Shown here in pieces: positions 1 through 7,515 of a DNA stretch of 29,785 nucleotides (within the stretch, counting starts at the first letter, position 1; each line of letters opens with the position of its first letter). The stretch is from NCBI GenBank assembly GCA_934635385.1, contig CAKTZI010000043.1:1-29785 (forward strand). The letters are read 5' to 3'. The position numbers and the translations under genes are program-made. Under the pieces are notes generated by a model, which saw nothing but the letters and a program-made list of their open reading frames with translations, was not told where the DNA came from and made no database searches. The DNA is from an uncultured Kiritimatiellota bacterium (GTDB lineage Bacteria > Verrucomicrobiota > Kiritimatiellia > RFP12 > UBA1067).

Positions 1-90
1 GAGGCGGCGCGTGTCGTCCTCGCCCCACCGCGCGCAGGGCGCGCCGGAGGCGACCGCCGCGAAGAACGCGCGCGCGAACAGGACAGGCAT
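1..90 (-). CDS. Possible start of the next minus-strand gene (exported protein), partial
   Basis: An ATG at 88-90, just outside the inverted repeat, opens a reading frame beginning MPVLFARAFFAAVASG, with a hydrophobic stretch resembling a signal peptide and then a charged segment (RWGEDDTRR). It is in the same frame as the ligase ORF, with no stop between, so it is either a separate gene whose start follows the repeat block or the tail of a fused product. Only 30 codons are visible and no function can be assigned. Confidence 0.3.
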   Translation of the reverse strand, partial: MPVLFARAFFAAVASGAPCARWGEDDTRRL

Positions 91-1251
91 GCCTACGGCG
101 TTCAACACGGAGGGAACGGAGAATTGGAGGCACGAAGTCTTTCTGACAGGATTTACAGGATTCACAGGATTCAAATGGCATGAAGTATTAACCCCGACAA
201 TCCTGTCAATCCTGTCTAAAGTTTTCCCACACTCTCCGTGCCTCCGCCCCTCAAAACCCTCCGTGTTAAGCACCGCAGGTCTCTTCCCCTCAATCCGTGC
301 CAATCCGTGAGAATCCGTGGTTGCACCTCCGTGTCTTCCAGCCTCCGTTTCCTCGCGGGCCCTTGCGGGCAGTTCGCTACGCTCACTGTCGCGTTGCGAC
401 CTTCCCTCCGAAACGCCTTGCGTTTCTTCGGCGCATGCGTTAAACGCCGTAGGCCTCATAATCAGCCACACACCGAAGGCGGCGAAGAGCGCGAGCGTCA
501 GCCACGACAGCGCCAAGTTCGTCCCGCCGAGCCCGCCCTGCGCGGCGCAGCCGAACAGCACGGGCCAGTCGAAGACGGTCGAGGCGCACGCCGAGAGGAC
601 AAGCCCCGCGAACGCGAGGCCGACGCGCGGGCTTCGGCGGACGCCGCAGAGGGCGAGCGCGAGGAACGCGAGATACGCCCATCCGACGAGCCACCCGCAC
701 TCGGCGAGGAGCGTCAGGTGGGAGCTGACGAGCGTGCGGACTTCGGGCACGTCGCCCGGCAGGAGGAACGCCGAGGCGAGCGCGCCCGAATTGCCGAGGC
801 CCACGCCGTCCGGGTTCGCCGCGAAGAGCCGCATCCCCGCAAGCCAGATCTTCGGACGGTTCAGGATCGAGCCGTCGAGCGCGAGGCGCGGCCCCAGCCG
901 CCAGAGGGACAGCACGACCGCCAAGGCGACCACCGCCAGCTTGCCAAGCCGCGCGAGAGGGCGGCTGCGGGAAACAGCCCCTTGGCCCCTGAATCCCATT
1001 CGGCTTCTGAGATCCGAAACCTGAAATCCGCATCTGCCCCTTCTCATTACCCACCACGCCGCTCCCTCCAAAGCCGCGACAATCAGACCCGTCCGCGACT
1101 GCGTGAGCAAGACCGCAGCGAAGAGCGCGGCGGAGAGGGTGCGTCCGACCCACGTCGCCCGCCGCCACCCAAGGCACAGCGGCAGCAGCGCGCAGACGAG
1201 CGCCGCCGCGTGGTTCGGGTTGTGGAAACCAAAGGAGAGACGGTCAATCAT
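1..1251 (-). CDS. O-antigen ligase/polymerase-like membrane protein, partial (runs off left edge)
   Basis: Reading the minus strand from the ATG at 1249-1251 gives an ORF with no stop before position 1, so the gene is cut by the window edge. Residues 1-266 look like the C-terminal half of a Wzy/WaaL-type O-antigen ligase: NPNHAA at 11-16, a serine-arginine motif LLTQSRTGLI at 48-57, a P-K-I-W segment followed by an ANPDGVGLG turn at about 145-153, and hydrophobic helices at about 17-30, 41-62, 104-118, 187-203, 211-222 and 248-265. Such proteins act in the inner membrane on surface polysaccharide, but the usual several N-terminal helices are absent. An in-frame ATG at 1296 (no good Shine-Dalgarno) would add 15 AT-rich codons. 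Residues about 71-96 look like a repeat-derived insert, and everything after residue 266 is repeat sequence (see 92-453). The family call is by motif reading only. Confidence 0.65.
   Translation of the reverse strand, partial: MIDRLSFGFHNPNHAAALVCALLPLCLGWRRATWVGRTLSAALFAAVLLTQSRTGLIVAALEGAAWWVMRRGRCGFQVSDLRSRMGFRGQGAVSRSRPLARLGKLAVVALAVVLSLWRLGPRLALDGSILNRPKIWLAGMRLFAANPDGVGLGNSGALASAFLLPGDVPEVRTLVSSHLTLLAECGWLVGWAYLAFLALALCGVRRSPRVGLAFAGLVLSACASTVFDWPVLFGCAAQGGLGGTNLALSWLTLALFAAFGVWLIMRPTAFNACAEETQGVSEGRSQRDSERSELPARAREETEAGRHGGATTDSHGLARIEGKRPAVLNTEGFEGRRHGECGKTLDRIDRIVGVNTSCHLNPVNPVNPVRKTSCLQFSVPSVLNAVGMPVLFARAFFAAVASGAPCARWGEDDTRRL
92..453. repeat. 362-bp repeat block bounded by 15-bp inverted repeats
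   Basis: Positions 92-106 (cctacggcgttcaac) and 439-453 (gttaaacgccgtagg) are inverted copies with one mismatch. Between them lie short dispersed-type motifs: cacggatt units at about 293-320, tcctgt/aggatt units at about 146-170 and 199-216, and cacggagg/cctccgtg units. On the minus strand the block is fully open in the ligase frame and begins exactly where recognisable ligase sequence stops (codon 267). No clear target-site duplication is visible. It could be a small non-autonomous element or a composite of intergenic repeats. A 12-bp part of the terminal motif (cgccgtaggcct) recurs at 7403-7414. Confidence 0.5.
964..1041. repeat. Repeat-like insert within the ligase gene
   Basis: This stretch encodes a polar, low-complexity segment (residues about 71-96 of the ligase-like protein) between two hydrophobic helices. 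Its DNA, with 'cccctgaatcccattcggc' and 'gatccgaaacctgaaatccg', resembles intergenic simple repeat more than codon-biased sequence. It keeps the reading frame. The boundaries are approximate. Confidence 0.35.
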
Positions 1252-1341
1252 TACAATAGAGACAATTCTATTCTTTTTCGTCTGCAAGAAATCCATTCTC
1301 TACAGACTTTAATGTAATCACAGTTGGGCGAGATGTCATGT

Positions 1342-1608
1342 CTACACGTGCATAAATGTTTGTAGAATGATTCTTGTTTCCGCATTCAACAAGGAAGACA
1401 TACATTTCATGGGCATCTTCCTTCGTAATCCATTTAGAAACACCCCGTCCCCTTTGTCCGTGTCTACAACGTATTGAGCACTTTGGACAGCCTTTATAAA
1501 GTTTGGAACTGATTCCTTAACCGACAACCGATGGACTTCAAAGCCAATGAAAAAGGAGATGAAACAAATGGACACCCACCGGAAGAGCATCATGTAGTCT
1601 ATTCTCAT
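1342..1608 (-). CDS. Small membrane protein, probable immunity protein for the orphan Rhs tip
   Basis: An 88-aa protein I cannot assign to a family. Residues 7-23 form a hydrophobic helix (LFRWVSICFISFFIGFE), giving a single-pass membrane protein with the remaining ~65 residues outside the membrane. A strong Shine-Dalgarno (GGGAGGAG) lies just upstream of the ATG at 1606-1608, and the gene starts 17 nt after the stop of the orphan Rhs tip. Base composition is AT-rich like the tip and unlike the Rhs core. Position directly behind a polymorphic-toxin tip, small size and membrane anchoring fit an immunity protein against a membrane-acting toxin. That role is inference from context. Confidence 0.6.
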   Translation of the reverse strand: MRIDYMMLFRWVSICFISFFIGFEVHRLSVKESVPNFIKAVQSAQYVVDTDKGDGVFLNGLRRKMPMKCMSSLLNAETRIILQTFMHV

Positions 1609-1625
1609 GAGTAGCTCCTCCCTGA

Positions 1626-2666
1626 TTACTCGGGGATTGTTTTGTAAACTCTATATGTCGAATACTTGTTTTCTGAATAAGTGTCCCTTAATCGCAACTC
1701 AGAATCGTTTTCATGATCCTGCAGATAGGCATACAATCCCGCCAAGCCAACAGCGACCCCTGCAATCGAATAGGCCATCCCGCCTGTTGCAAGGCCTATC
1801 ACGGCGATTGCCAAGCCACCTACGGTTGCCGTAAACTCCAACCCCTGTTCCAGTTTTATCTGAGCTTCTTTCCCAGGATATACAACATCATACATTCCCC
1901 ACGTTATTTCCACCATTTTTTCCCACCACTGGAACAGCACTTCGCTGCCATCTGGGAGCCATTCATAATGATGCCAAGTGCCATCTATTGGTCTGTCAAA
2001 CAACGTCTTTTCGCTTTCCTTCTTTCGGATTCCTCCAAAGACGTCAACCGACCCACTTGCATCATTCCCGCAGTACGCCAGCTGATTCCACCCGTCGGGG
2101 TAGCCGAGCGGGTCGGCGGTCTGCCACTTGGCGAGATCGGCGCGGTAGTTGCGCATCAGGAACACGCGGCCGAGGCCCTCGACTTCGGGCTTGCCCGTGA
2201 AAAAGGTTTGGGAGGTTTGGAAAGTTTGGAAGGTTTGGGAGTCCTGGACGGGTTCGCCGAAGGCCGTCAGCGCGGCGGCGGTGTACCGGTGCTTCGCCTT
2301 CTTCCGCGCCGCCCCGCGCCCCTCGCGGACGCCAACGGTCGTGCCGAGAATGTCGTTGAAGTACGCCGCGCCTTTGGACGAGACAACTGGTGCGCCCCCT
2401 CCGACGTGCGGCTCGTTGACGAACATCTCGTCGCCGCGCCGGATCAGGGCGAGGCCGTCCCACGCGAAGTCCTCCGCCCTCCCGTCGCCGTAGTCCGCGC
2501 GCGCGAGCTGCCCGTCGGCGTGGTAGGCGTAGCGGTATGACCGCTTTCCCTCGGTGACGGACAGCACCTTGTCGAGGTAGCCGTAGCGGTAGCTCCTGTC
2601 CCCCTCCTTCACGAGCCGCCCCGCCGCGTCGTAGGCGAAAACCCCGAACTTCCAACTAGACTCCAT
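1626..2666 (-). CDS. Orphan Rhs core plus tip (displaced C-terminal toxin cassette)
   Basis: A 346-aa protein. Residues 10-200 repeat the C-terminal part of the large Rhs protein's core almost unchanged, including RNYRADLAKWQTADPLGYP and the junction NQLAYCGN near residue 200. After the junction the sequence is unrelated to the large protein's tip and AT-rich. The tip (about 145 residues) contains a ~40-residue glycine/alanine-rich hydrophobic stretch (LEFTATVGGLAIAVIGLATG onward) that could form one or two membrane helices, then a polar end. The first nine residues (MESSWKFGV) are not part of the core. The ATG overlaps the last codons of the upstream immunity gene by 11 bp, so any translation would be coupled. 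There is no signal peptide. Most likely it is a silent or reserve tip that can recombine onto the full-length gene; the toxin activity is unknown. Confidence 0.75.
   Translation of the reverse strand: MESSWKFGVFAYDAAGRLVKEGDRSYRYGYLDKVLSVTEGKRSYRYAYHADGQLARADYGDGRAEDFAWDGLALIRRGDEMFVNEPHVGGGAPVVSSKGAAYFNDILGTTVGVREGRGAARKKAKHRYTAAALTAFGEPVQDSQTFQTFQTSQTFFTGKPEVEGLGRVFLMRNYRADLAKWQTADPLGYPDGWNQLAYCGNDASGSVDVFGGIRKKESEKTLFDRPIDGTWHHYEWLPDGSEVLFQWWEKMVEITWGMYDVVYPGKEAQIKLEQGLEFTATVGGLAIAVIGLATGGMAYSIAGVAVGLAGLYAYLQDHENDSELRLRDTYSENKYSTYRVYKTIPE
2064..2636. repeat. Direct repeat of Rhs core, copy B
   Basis: About 570 bp nearly identical to 3642-4213. It covers the end of the YD repeats, the Rhs core and the junction before the variable tip. 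Both copies have the same orientation and reading frame, so recombination between them would delete the intervening tip and immunity gene. Confidence 0.8.
2203..2242. repeat. ggtttggga-type tandem repeat inside the orphan Rhs core
   Basis: Imperfect 9-nt units (aaggtttgg, gaggtttgg, aaagtttgg) encode on the minus strand the peptide SQTFQTFQTSQTF. The matching place in the full-length gene (3780-3822) has a related array with different unit changes. A third array of the same family lies in waaA. Confidence 0.7.
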
Positions 2667-3060
2667 AGGTGCGTCCCCAGACTAAAACTATTTCATTTCT
2701 CTCGACATCCAAAAGAACATAAACCCCATCGAAATCATCAGAATTCTCTTTTCTCATTTGCATGACCATACGCTTACTTCCATCAACGCTATATCCGTCA
2801 GGAAATGTCATCGCCGTGCGAAAAGGCGTCCATGGTTCAAAGTGTTGATCCGTAAAATCTGTCGTAAGCAAGATTATCTTTTCTTGTTCAGTAATTTTAA
2901 AGACCCTGTACCAATTGCGACACTCTCGTGTGGCCACTTTAGCCGAAATATAACCATCTAACAGCCATGAGAATTCCGAGACAACGGAATCCCGGCAGCC
3001 TCCACACGAAACAGCTACCCACAACATCACACATCTGACATAAAACTTGTTCAAGATCAT
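2656..3060 (-). CDS. Putative lipoprotein, probable immunity protein for the Rhs tip
   Basis: A 134-aa protein of unrecognised family. The N-terminus is a short hydrophobic signal (MILNKFYVRCVMLWVAVSCGGC) ending in cysteines that could be lipidated (A-V-S-C or C-G-G-C), although neither fits the lipobox consensus strictly. The mature part is polar, with many aromatic and acidic residues. The ATG lies 2 nt after the TAA of the large rhs gene and the DNA is AT-rich like the tip it follows. A tight toxin-immunity gene pair is the usual arrangement in Rhs loci, and an envelope-located immunity protein would imply a toxin acting outside the cytoplasm. The immunity role is inferred from position, not from homology. 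Confidence 0.6.
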   Translation of the reverse strand: MILNKFYVRCVMLWVAVSCGGCRDSVVSEFSWLLDGYISAKVATRECRNWYRVFKITEQEKIILLTTDFTDQHFEPWTPFRTAMTFPDGYSVDGSKRMVMQMRKENSDDFDGVYVLLDVERNEIVLVWGRTYGV

Positions 3061-3062
3061 GT

Positions 3063-6000
3063 TTATTCCATTGCTTGGTACTGATAAACGCTGTGCGACA
3101 CATTTAGATATGCAGTCCCCGACATCGTATATGCAGCCCCCTTGTTGCCCGTCTTTATGTAAGAGAACAGGTCTGCACAGCCACCTGCCATATACTCATC
3201 AAAAACAGTCCGCCACCAAGGATCATTTTCATGCGCAGCGAAGTCCCATACGTCTCGTGTATACATACTGACCATTCCGCTCCCTATCACCCTACGCCAT
3301 CTAAACTCCTCTGTATCAGAGCTCTCCCATCCAGAAGATGTCCAATTAATTGTCACCGACCATCTTGTCGCAGTCCTTCCAAGGACATCCCCCTGCTCCC
3401 ATCTGATCATTCCTGACAAACTAAACGATCCTGAATTCTGATAATACGAGACCTCTGCCAATCTCGACACAATAGCATCAAACACCTTGTGACGAAATTC
3501 ATCTGTTGAGATCACTTGACGAATAATGCTAGAAGAAATTATCGCCGCTTCACCATTCCCGTATGCGTAATGATAAAGCGCATCGTAAAAACTACCTATC
3601 ACAGCCGCTCCTCCTAGATAGTCAACAAACTTTGTCACCTCATTCCCGCAGTACGCCAGCTGATTCCAGCCGTCGGGGTAGCCAAGCGGGTCGGCGGTCT
3701 GCCACTTGGCGAGATCCGAGCGGTAGTTCCGCATCAGGAACACGCGACCGAGGCCTTCGACCTGAGGCTTGCCGGTAAAAAAGGTTTGGGAGGTTTTGAA
3801 TGTTTGGGAGGTTTGGAAGGTCTTGACGGGTTCGCCGAAGGCCGTCAGCGCGGCGGCGGTGTACCGGCGGGCGGACCTCTTCCGCGCCGCCCCGCGCCCC
3901 TCGCGGACGCCGACGGTCGTGCCGAGGAGGTCGTTGAAGTAGGCGGCGCCCTTGGACGAGACGACGGGATTTCCCCCTCCGACGTGCGGCTCGTTGACGA
4001 ACATCTCGTCGCCGCGCCGGATCAGCGCGAGGCCGTCCCACGCGAAGTCCTCCGCCCGTCCCTCGCCGTAGTCCGCGCGCGCGAGCTGCCCGTCGACATG
4101 GTAGGCGTATGTGTAAGACCGCTTTCCCTCGGTGACCGAGAGAACCTTGTCGAGGTAGCCGTAGCGGTAGGTCTTGTCGCCCTCCCGCACAAGCCGCCCC
4201 GCCGCGTCGTAGGCATAGCGCGTCGTCACGCCGTCGCAGGTGGACGAGACGAGCTGGTTCGCGCCGTCGAACGTGTAGGTCGTCGTGACGTATACGGAAT
4301 CGTCCACGGATTGACACGGATTCCCACGGATTCCCGCCTGTCGGGATTCGGCCAGTCCATCCCCACCAAGCCCTCCGCGCCTCCGCATCTCCGATGCCTC
4401 CGCGTTGGGCGCACCCCGCCTAGCGGCCCCTTCGGGCTGCTTCTCAGGGGGATATGCAGGCCCCGACCCTGTCGACGCCCTGCGGACCGTCTTCCTGACC
4501 ATGTTCCCCGCACGGTCGTAGGCGTAGCGCTCGACGTCGACTCCGCCCTCCCGCACCGCGACGAGCTGCCCGCGCGCGTCGTACGCGAACGCCTGGCGGA
4601 CGCCGTTCGCCGTGCGCGCGGCGATCCGCCCGTCCTTCGCGTACTCGTACTCGACCGACGCGTCGGGGCTCTCGCGCCCGCCGAGCCACTTGCCCGCGAG
4701 CCGCCCGTCCCTCGTGTAGGCAAAGTCGATGGGGCTTCCGTCCACGACCTGCCGCGTGACGCGCCCCCGCTCGTCGTACCGCCACTTCACCGACGTCCCG
4801 AACGCGGCGATCTCGACGAGGCGCCCGTACCTGTCGTAGGCGCGCCGCTCCTCCTGCGCCTCCCCGCCGTCCGCGAAGCGGACCGTGCGCGTCGTGCACC
4901 GCCCCCAGGCGTCGTAGGCGTAGGAGAAGCCCGTCCCGTTCTCGTCCCTCTCCGCGAGCCGCCCGAAGTGGTCGTAGCGGTACGTCTCCTTCAGTCCGCC
5001 GCGCGTACGCTCCGCGAGGCGTCCCCAGCGGTCGTAGGCGAACGTCTCGACCTCTCCCTTCGCGTAGGTGACGCGCGTCACGCGGCCGTGCGCGTCATGC
5101 TCGCGGCGGACGGTGCGGTCGATGCGCCCGGTGACGGACGCCGTGACCTCGGCGACGAGGCCGTCCGCGCCGCGCTTCGCGAACGTGAGCTGGCCCGCCG
5201 CCGTGAGCCGCGAGGAAAGCCCGAACCTGTCCCAGCCGAACGCGATCTCGTGCCCGTTCTCGTCCACGACCCTCTCGAGGCGGCCGAGCGCGTCGTAGCC
5301 GTAGGCGACCTCCGCGCCGTCCGCGTACCGCTCCTTCACGATGCGGCCGAGCGCGTCGCGGTCGCAGGCCGCCGTGCGCCCGTCCATGTCCGTGACGGAC
5401 ACGGGGCGTCCGCTCCCGTCGCAGGCGACGGTCGCCGACGCAAGGACCTCCTTCCCGTCCAGCCGCTCGACCTTCGCGAGGCCGCCGTGGTCGGCGTAGG
5501 TCCGGCGCGTCACGGTGCCGTACGGGTCTGTCGTTGAGACGAGGCGGTTGTAGCGGTCGTAGGCGAAGGCGACGGCCGCGAAGTCGTCCCGGACCTCGGA
5601 CGGGAAGCCGGAGGGCGCGTAGGCGACCGAGAGCGTCCGGCAGCCGTCCGAGACGCGCGACGGACGCCCCGCGCGGTCGTAGGCGAGGGACGTCGTGCGC
5701 ACGGCCTTCCCGTCCGCGTCCAGCTCCGAGACGGCGGCGAGGCGGCCCTGGCGGTCGTAGGCGAACGACCGGACGGGCTCGGCGGAGGCGAAGACGCCGC
5801 CCGCGCGGCGGGAGAGCTTCGTGCAGCGGCCGTCCGCATCGTAGTCGAGGAGGCGGTGGTTGCCGAGGCGGTCGGTGACGCGCACGGGCTTCCCCGTCTT
5901 CCGGTCGTAGCGGAACGAGACGAGCGTGCGGTCCTGTCCGTCCGTGACCGTGCGCACCTTGCCGAGGTAGGCGACGTCGGGGCGCATGACGTAGCAGGTC

Positions 6001-7178
6001 TTCCGCGTCCGCCCGTCGAAGCCGGTGACGGCGTGGAGGCCGACCGTCGCGTCGTACTCGTGCGTGGCCGCGCTGCCGAGCGCGTCCGTGAGGCGGACCG
6101 CCGTCGCCGTCGGGTAGGCGTAGCGGTAGTCGCCGTCCGCGAGGAGGCGGCCGGCGACCCGGCCCGTGTGCGCGACGTTGTTCTTCTTGTCTTTGCTCAG
6201 GATGTTCCGCTTCCGGTCGGCGGGCGTCTCGGTTTGGACGTCGAACCTCTCCGTGAACGCGCCGCGCGCCGCGGAGGCGAGGTAGCCGTTCGCGTAGGCG
6301 AAGGCCTCCGGGTCGAGCGCGGCGACGCGGACGGACGCGAGGGCGCGAACGCTTTTCCGGGTCGGCTGTCCGTCGGCGGTCTTCGGGAGGAGCGTGACGT
6401 CCGCCGCACCGTAGGCGAGCGCGACGGGGACGCCGTTCACCTTGAGGGACGCGACGAGGCCGCCCGCATGGGACAGCTCGACGAAGCGGACGCCCTGCGA
6501 CGAGACGGCGAGGAGCTCGCCCGACGGGCCGTAGTCGAACTGGGCGGACGCGCCGTAGGGCGTCTCGACGGACGCGAGGCGTCCGTCCCCGTAGGCGAGG
6601 CGCCAGCCCTTGAGGCCCCCCTTGCCGAGGATCGAGAAGCGGCGGCACTTCGCCCAGTCCGGCGACTCCGTGTCGGACTCCCAGTCCGCGTAGGGCGCGA
6701 AGAGGCCGCGCCCCTTCTTCGCGTCCTCGATGGGGTCGAGCCTGATCGCGTCCTTCGGCGTCTTCTCCTTTTTCGGAAAGAACTTGATGCGCTCGCCCCA
6801 GGGCGTCGTCCAGAGGAGGCCGCCCTTCTCCCACCTGACGGACGACTCCAGCTGGGGGCAGCGCCAGCCGAAGCCGAACGCGCCGGAGGCCTCGGACGAC
6901 GACTCGTAGACGAGCTCGACGGGGATGCGCAGCTCCGGCGCGAGGGCCGCGACGCCCAGCTCGCGCCGGACGACGAAGCCCGGCTCCGTGAGCGAGGCCT
7001 TGCCCGCGAGGAGCGGGCGGAAGCGGAAGTCGGGCGCGTCAGCCCGCGCGGAGAGGGCCGGGAGGAGGAGCGCGAGCGCGGCGAACGTGGGGGCGAGGAG
7101 TCGCGGCGCGAGCGCACAGCGGCGAACGGCTTCGGCTTGGGCACACACGGCTTGGACACACACGTTCAGCTTCTGCAT
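3063..7178 (-). CDS. Rhs/YD-repeat protein with variable C-terminal tip
   Basis: Starting at the ATG at 7176-7178, preceded by AAAGGAG, gives 1371 aa; an upstream in-frame ATG at 7271 lacks a ribosome site and would bury the signal. Residues 1-46 form a signal peptide with a long n-region and a hydrophobic core ending near ALSARA/DAPDF. An N-terminal barrel region (fGfGWrcPQLESS at about 90-105) leads into many YD repeats (pattern YDxxGRL/V, for example FAYDRAGR) over about 320-1020. The core ends with MRNYRSDLAKWQTADPLGYP and YCGNEVTKFVDYLGG at about 1165-1185. The last ~190 residues are an AT-rich, unrecognised tip and presumably the toxin. Residues about 900-957 are a repeat-derived insert. 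Rhs proteins form shells around a C-terminal toxin; this one appears to be exported by Sec. No VgrG, EagR or other type VI genes are visible nearby. Confidence 0.88.
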   Translation of the reverse strand: MQKLNVCVQAVCAQAEAVRRCALAPRLLAPTFAALALLLPALSARADAPDFRFRPLLAGKASLTEPGFVVRRELGVAALAPELRIPVELVYESSSEASGAFGFGWRCPQLESSVRWEKGGLLWTTPWGERIKFFPKKEKTPKDAIRLDPIEDAKKGRGLFAPYADWESDTESPDWAKCRRFSILGKGGLKGWRLAYGDGRLASVETPYGASAQFDYGPSGELLAVSSQGVRFVELSHAGGLVASLKVNGVPVALAYGAADVTLLPKTADGQPTRKSVRALASVRVAALDPEAFAYANGYLASAARGAFTERFDVQTETPADRKRNILSKDKKNNVAHTGRVAGRLLADGDYRYAYPTATAVRLTDALGSAATHEYDATVGLHAVTGFDGRTRKTCYVMRPDVAYLGKVRTVTDGQDRTLVSFRYDRKTGKPVRVTDRLGNHRLLDYDADGRCTKLSRRAGGVFASAEPVRSFAYDRQGRLAAVSELDADGKAVRTTSLAYDRAGRPSRVSDGCRTLSVAYAPSGFPSEVRDDFAAVAFAYDRYNRLVSTTDPYGTVTRRTYADHGGLAKVERLDGKEVLASATVACDGSGRPVSVTDMDGRTAACDRDALGRIVKERYADGAEVAYGYDALGRLERVVDENGHEIAFGWDRFGLSSRLTAAGQLTFAKRGADGLVAEVTASVTGRIDRTVRREHDAHGRVTRVTYAKGEVETFAYDRWGRLAERTRGGLKETYRYDHFGRLAERDENGTGFSYAYDAWGRCTTRTVRFADGGEAQEERRAYDRYGRLVEIAAFGTSVKWRYDERGRVTRQVVDGSPIDFAYTRDGRLAGKWLGGRESPDASVEYEYAKDGRIAARTANGVRQAFAYDARGQLVAVREGGVDVERYAYDRAGNMVRKTVRRASTGSGPAYPPEKQPEGAARRGAPNAEASEMRRRGGLGGDGLAESRQAGIRGNPCQSVDDSVYVTTTYTFDGANQLVSSTCDGVTTRYAYDAAGRLVREGDKTYRYGYLDKVLSVTEGKRSYTYAYHVDGQLARADYGEGRAEDFAWDGLALIRRGDEMFVNEPHVGGGNPVVSSKGAAYFNDLLGTTVGVREGRGAARKRSARRYTAAALTAFGEPVKTFQTSQTFKTSQTFFTGKPQVEGLGRVFLMRNYRSDLAKWQTADPLGYPDGWNQLAYCGNEVTKFVDYLGGAAVIGSFYDALYHYAYGNGEAAIISSSIIRQVISTDEFRHKVFDAIVSRLAEVSYYQNSGSFSLSGMIRWEQGDVLGRTATRWSVTINWTSSGWESSDTEEFRWRRVIGSGMVSMYTRDVWDFAAHENDPWWRTVFDEYMAGGCADLFSYIKTGNKGAAYTMSGTAYLNVSHSVYQYQAME
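3642..4213. repeat. Direct repeat of Rhs core, copy A
   Basis: Near-identical to 2064-2636; this copy lies inside the full-length rhs gene, immediately before its tip. Identity ends sharply at the codons for NQLAYCGN, the boundary between core and tip. Confidence 0.8.
3780..3822. repeat. ggtttggga-type tandem repeat inside rhs
   Basis: Units aaggtttgg, gaggttttg, aatgtttgg and gaggtttgg encode FQTSQTFKTSQTF on the minus strand, between the EPV and FFTGK motifs of the Rhs core. The array differs from that at 2203-2242 in unit order, so it has changed since the core was duplicated. Confidence 0.7.
4305..4475. repeat. Repeat-derived insert within rhs
   Basis: About 170 bp that break the YD-repeat pattern. 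They include 'cacggattcccacggattc' at 4317-4335 (the same cacggatt family as 293-320) and a cctccgcatctccgatgcctccgcg stretch. Encoded residues are polar and low-complexity (about 900-957), unlike the YD repeats on either side, and the frame is kept. Confidence 0.55.
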
Positions 7179-7279
7179 GGACAGGCTCCTTTCGGGCAAT
7201 TGCGATGGCGCAGCAACAGGCGAATTGACGCGAATTCGGAAAACACCCCGGCAGGGATGCACCCAAACCAACTGCCATC

Positions 7280-7309
7280 AGTTTACCAAAAGAAGCCGAA
7301 TCCTGTCAA
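7280..7309 (-). promoter_or_regulatory. Promoter of the rhs operon
   Basis: On the minus strand TTGACA (7304-7309), an 18-nt spacer and TAAACT (7280-7285). This would start transcription near 7273 and give a leader of about 95 nt before the rhs ATG at 7178. Confidence 0.6.
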
Positions 7310-7477
7310 GGGCACGAACTCCACCGTCCGGGATTTGGCGCATGAAAGGCAATCCGTTCTCTGCGCAACAGCAGACGGTCTTGCGGATTGTCTCGACAAC
7401 TTCGCCGTAGGCCTAAACCATCGCGAGAGCCCGAACGGGTGAGGGCGCGGCGGCGTAAGCGGATTCGGCATCTATTG

Positions 7478-7507
7478 TTGTTGGCGGCCACGCATTTTTG
7501 ATACAAT
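7478..7507 (+). promoter_or_regulatory. Promoter of the XylR-like regulator, leaderless type
   Basis: TTGTTG (7478-7483), an 18-nt spacer and TACAAT (7502-7507). Only 8 nt separate the -10 box from the ATG at 7516, so transcription should start at or next to the start codon. No Shine-Dalgarno is possible. Confidence 0.55.
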
Positions 7508-7515
7508 ACCCGCCT

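Noticed and set aside
92..453. Insertion sequence
   Set aside because: No transposase frame and no clear target duplication; only the inverted ends are consistent with a mobile element, so it is listed as a repeat.
238..1317. 359-codon plus-strand frame and a 245-codon minus frame at 440-1177
   Set aside because: Both are out of frame with the minus-strand membrane protein that has helices and ligase motifs; they are Arg-rich and lack any motif.
3786..7442. Long plus-strand frames (3786-5537, 5856-7442) opposite rhs
   Set aside because: Their composition is Arg/Val/Glu-rich shadow sequence, and the opposite strand carries clear YD repeats.
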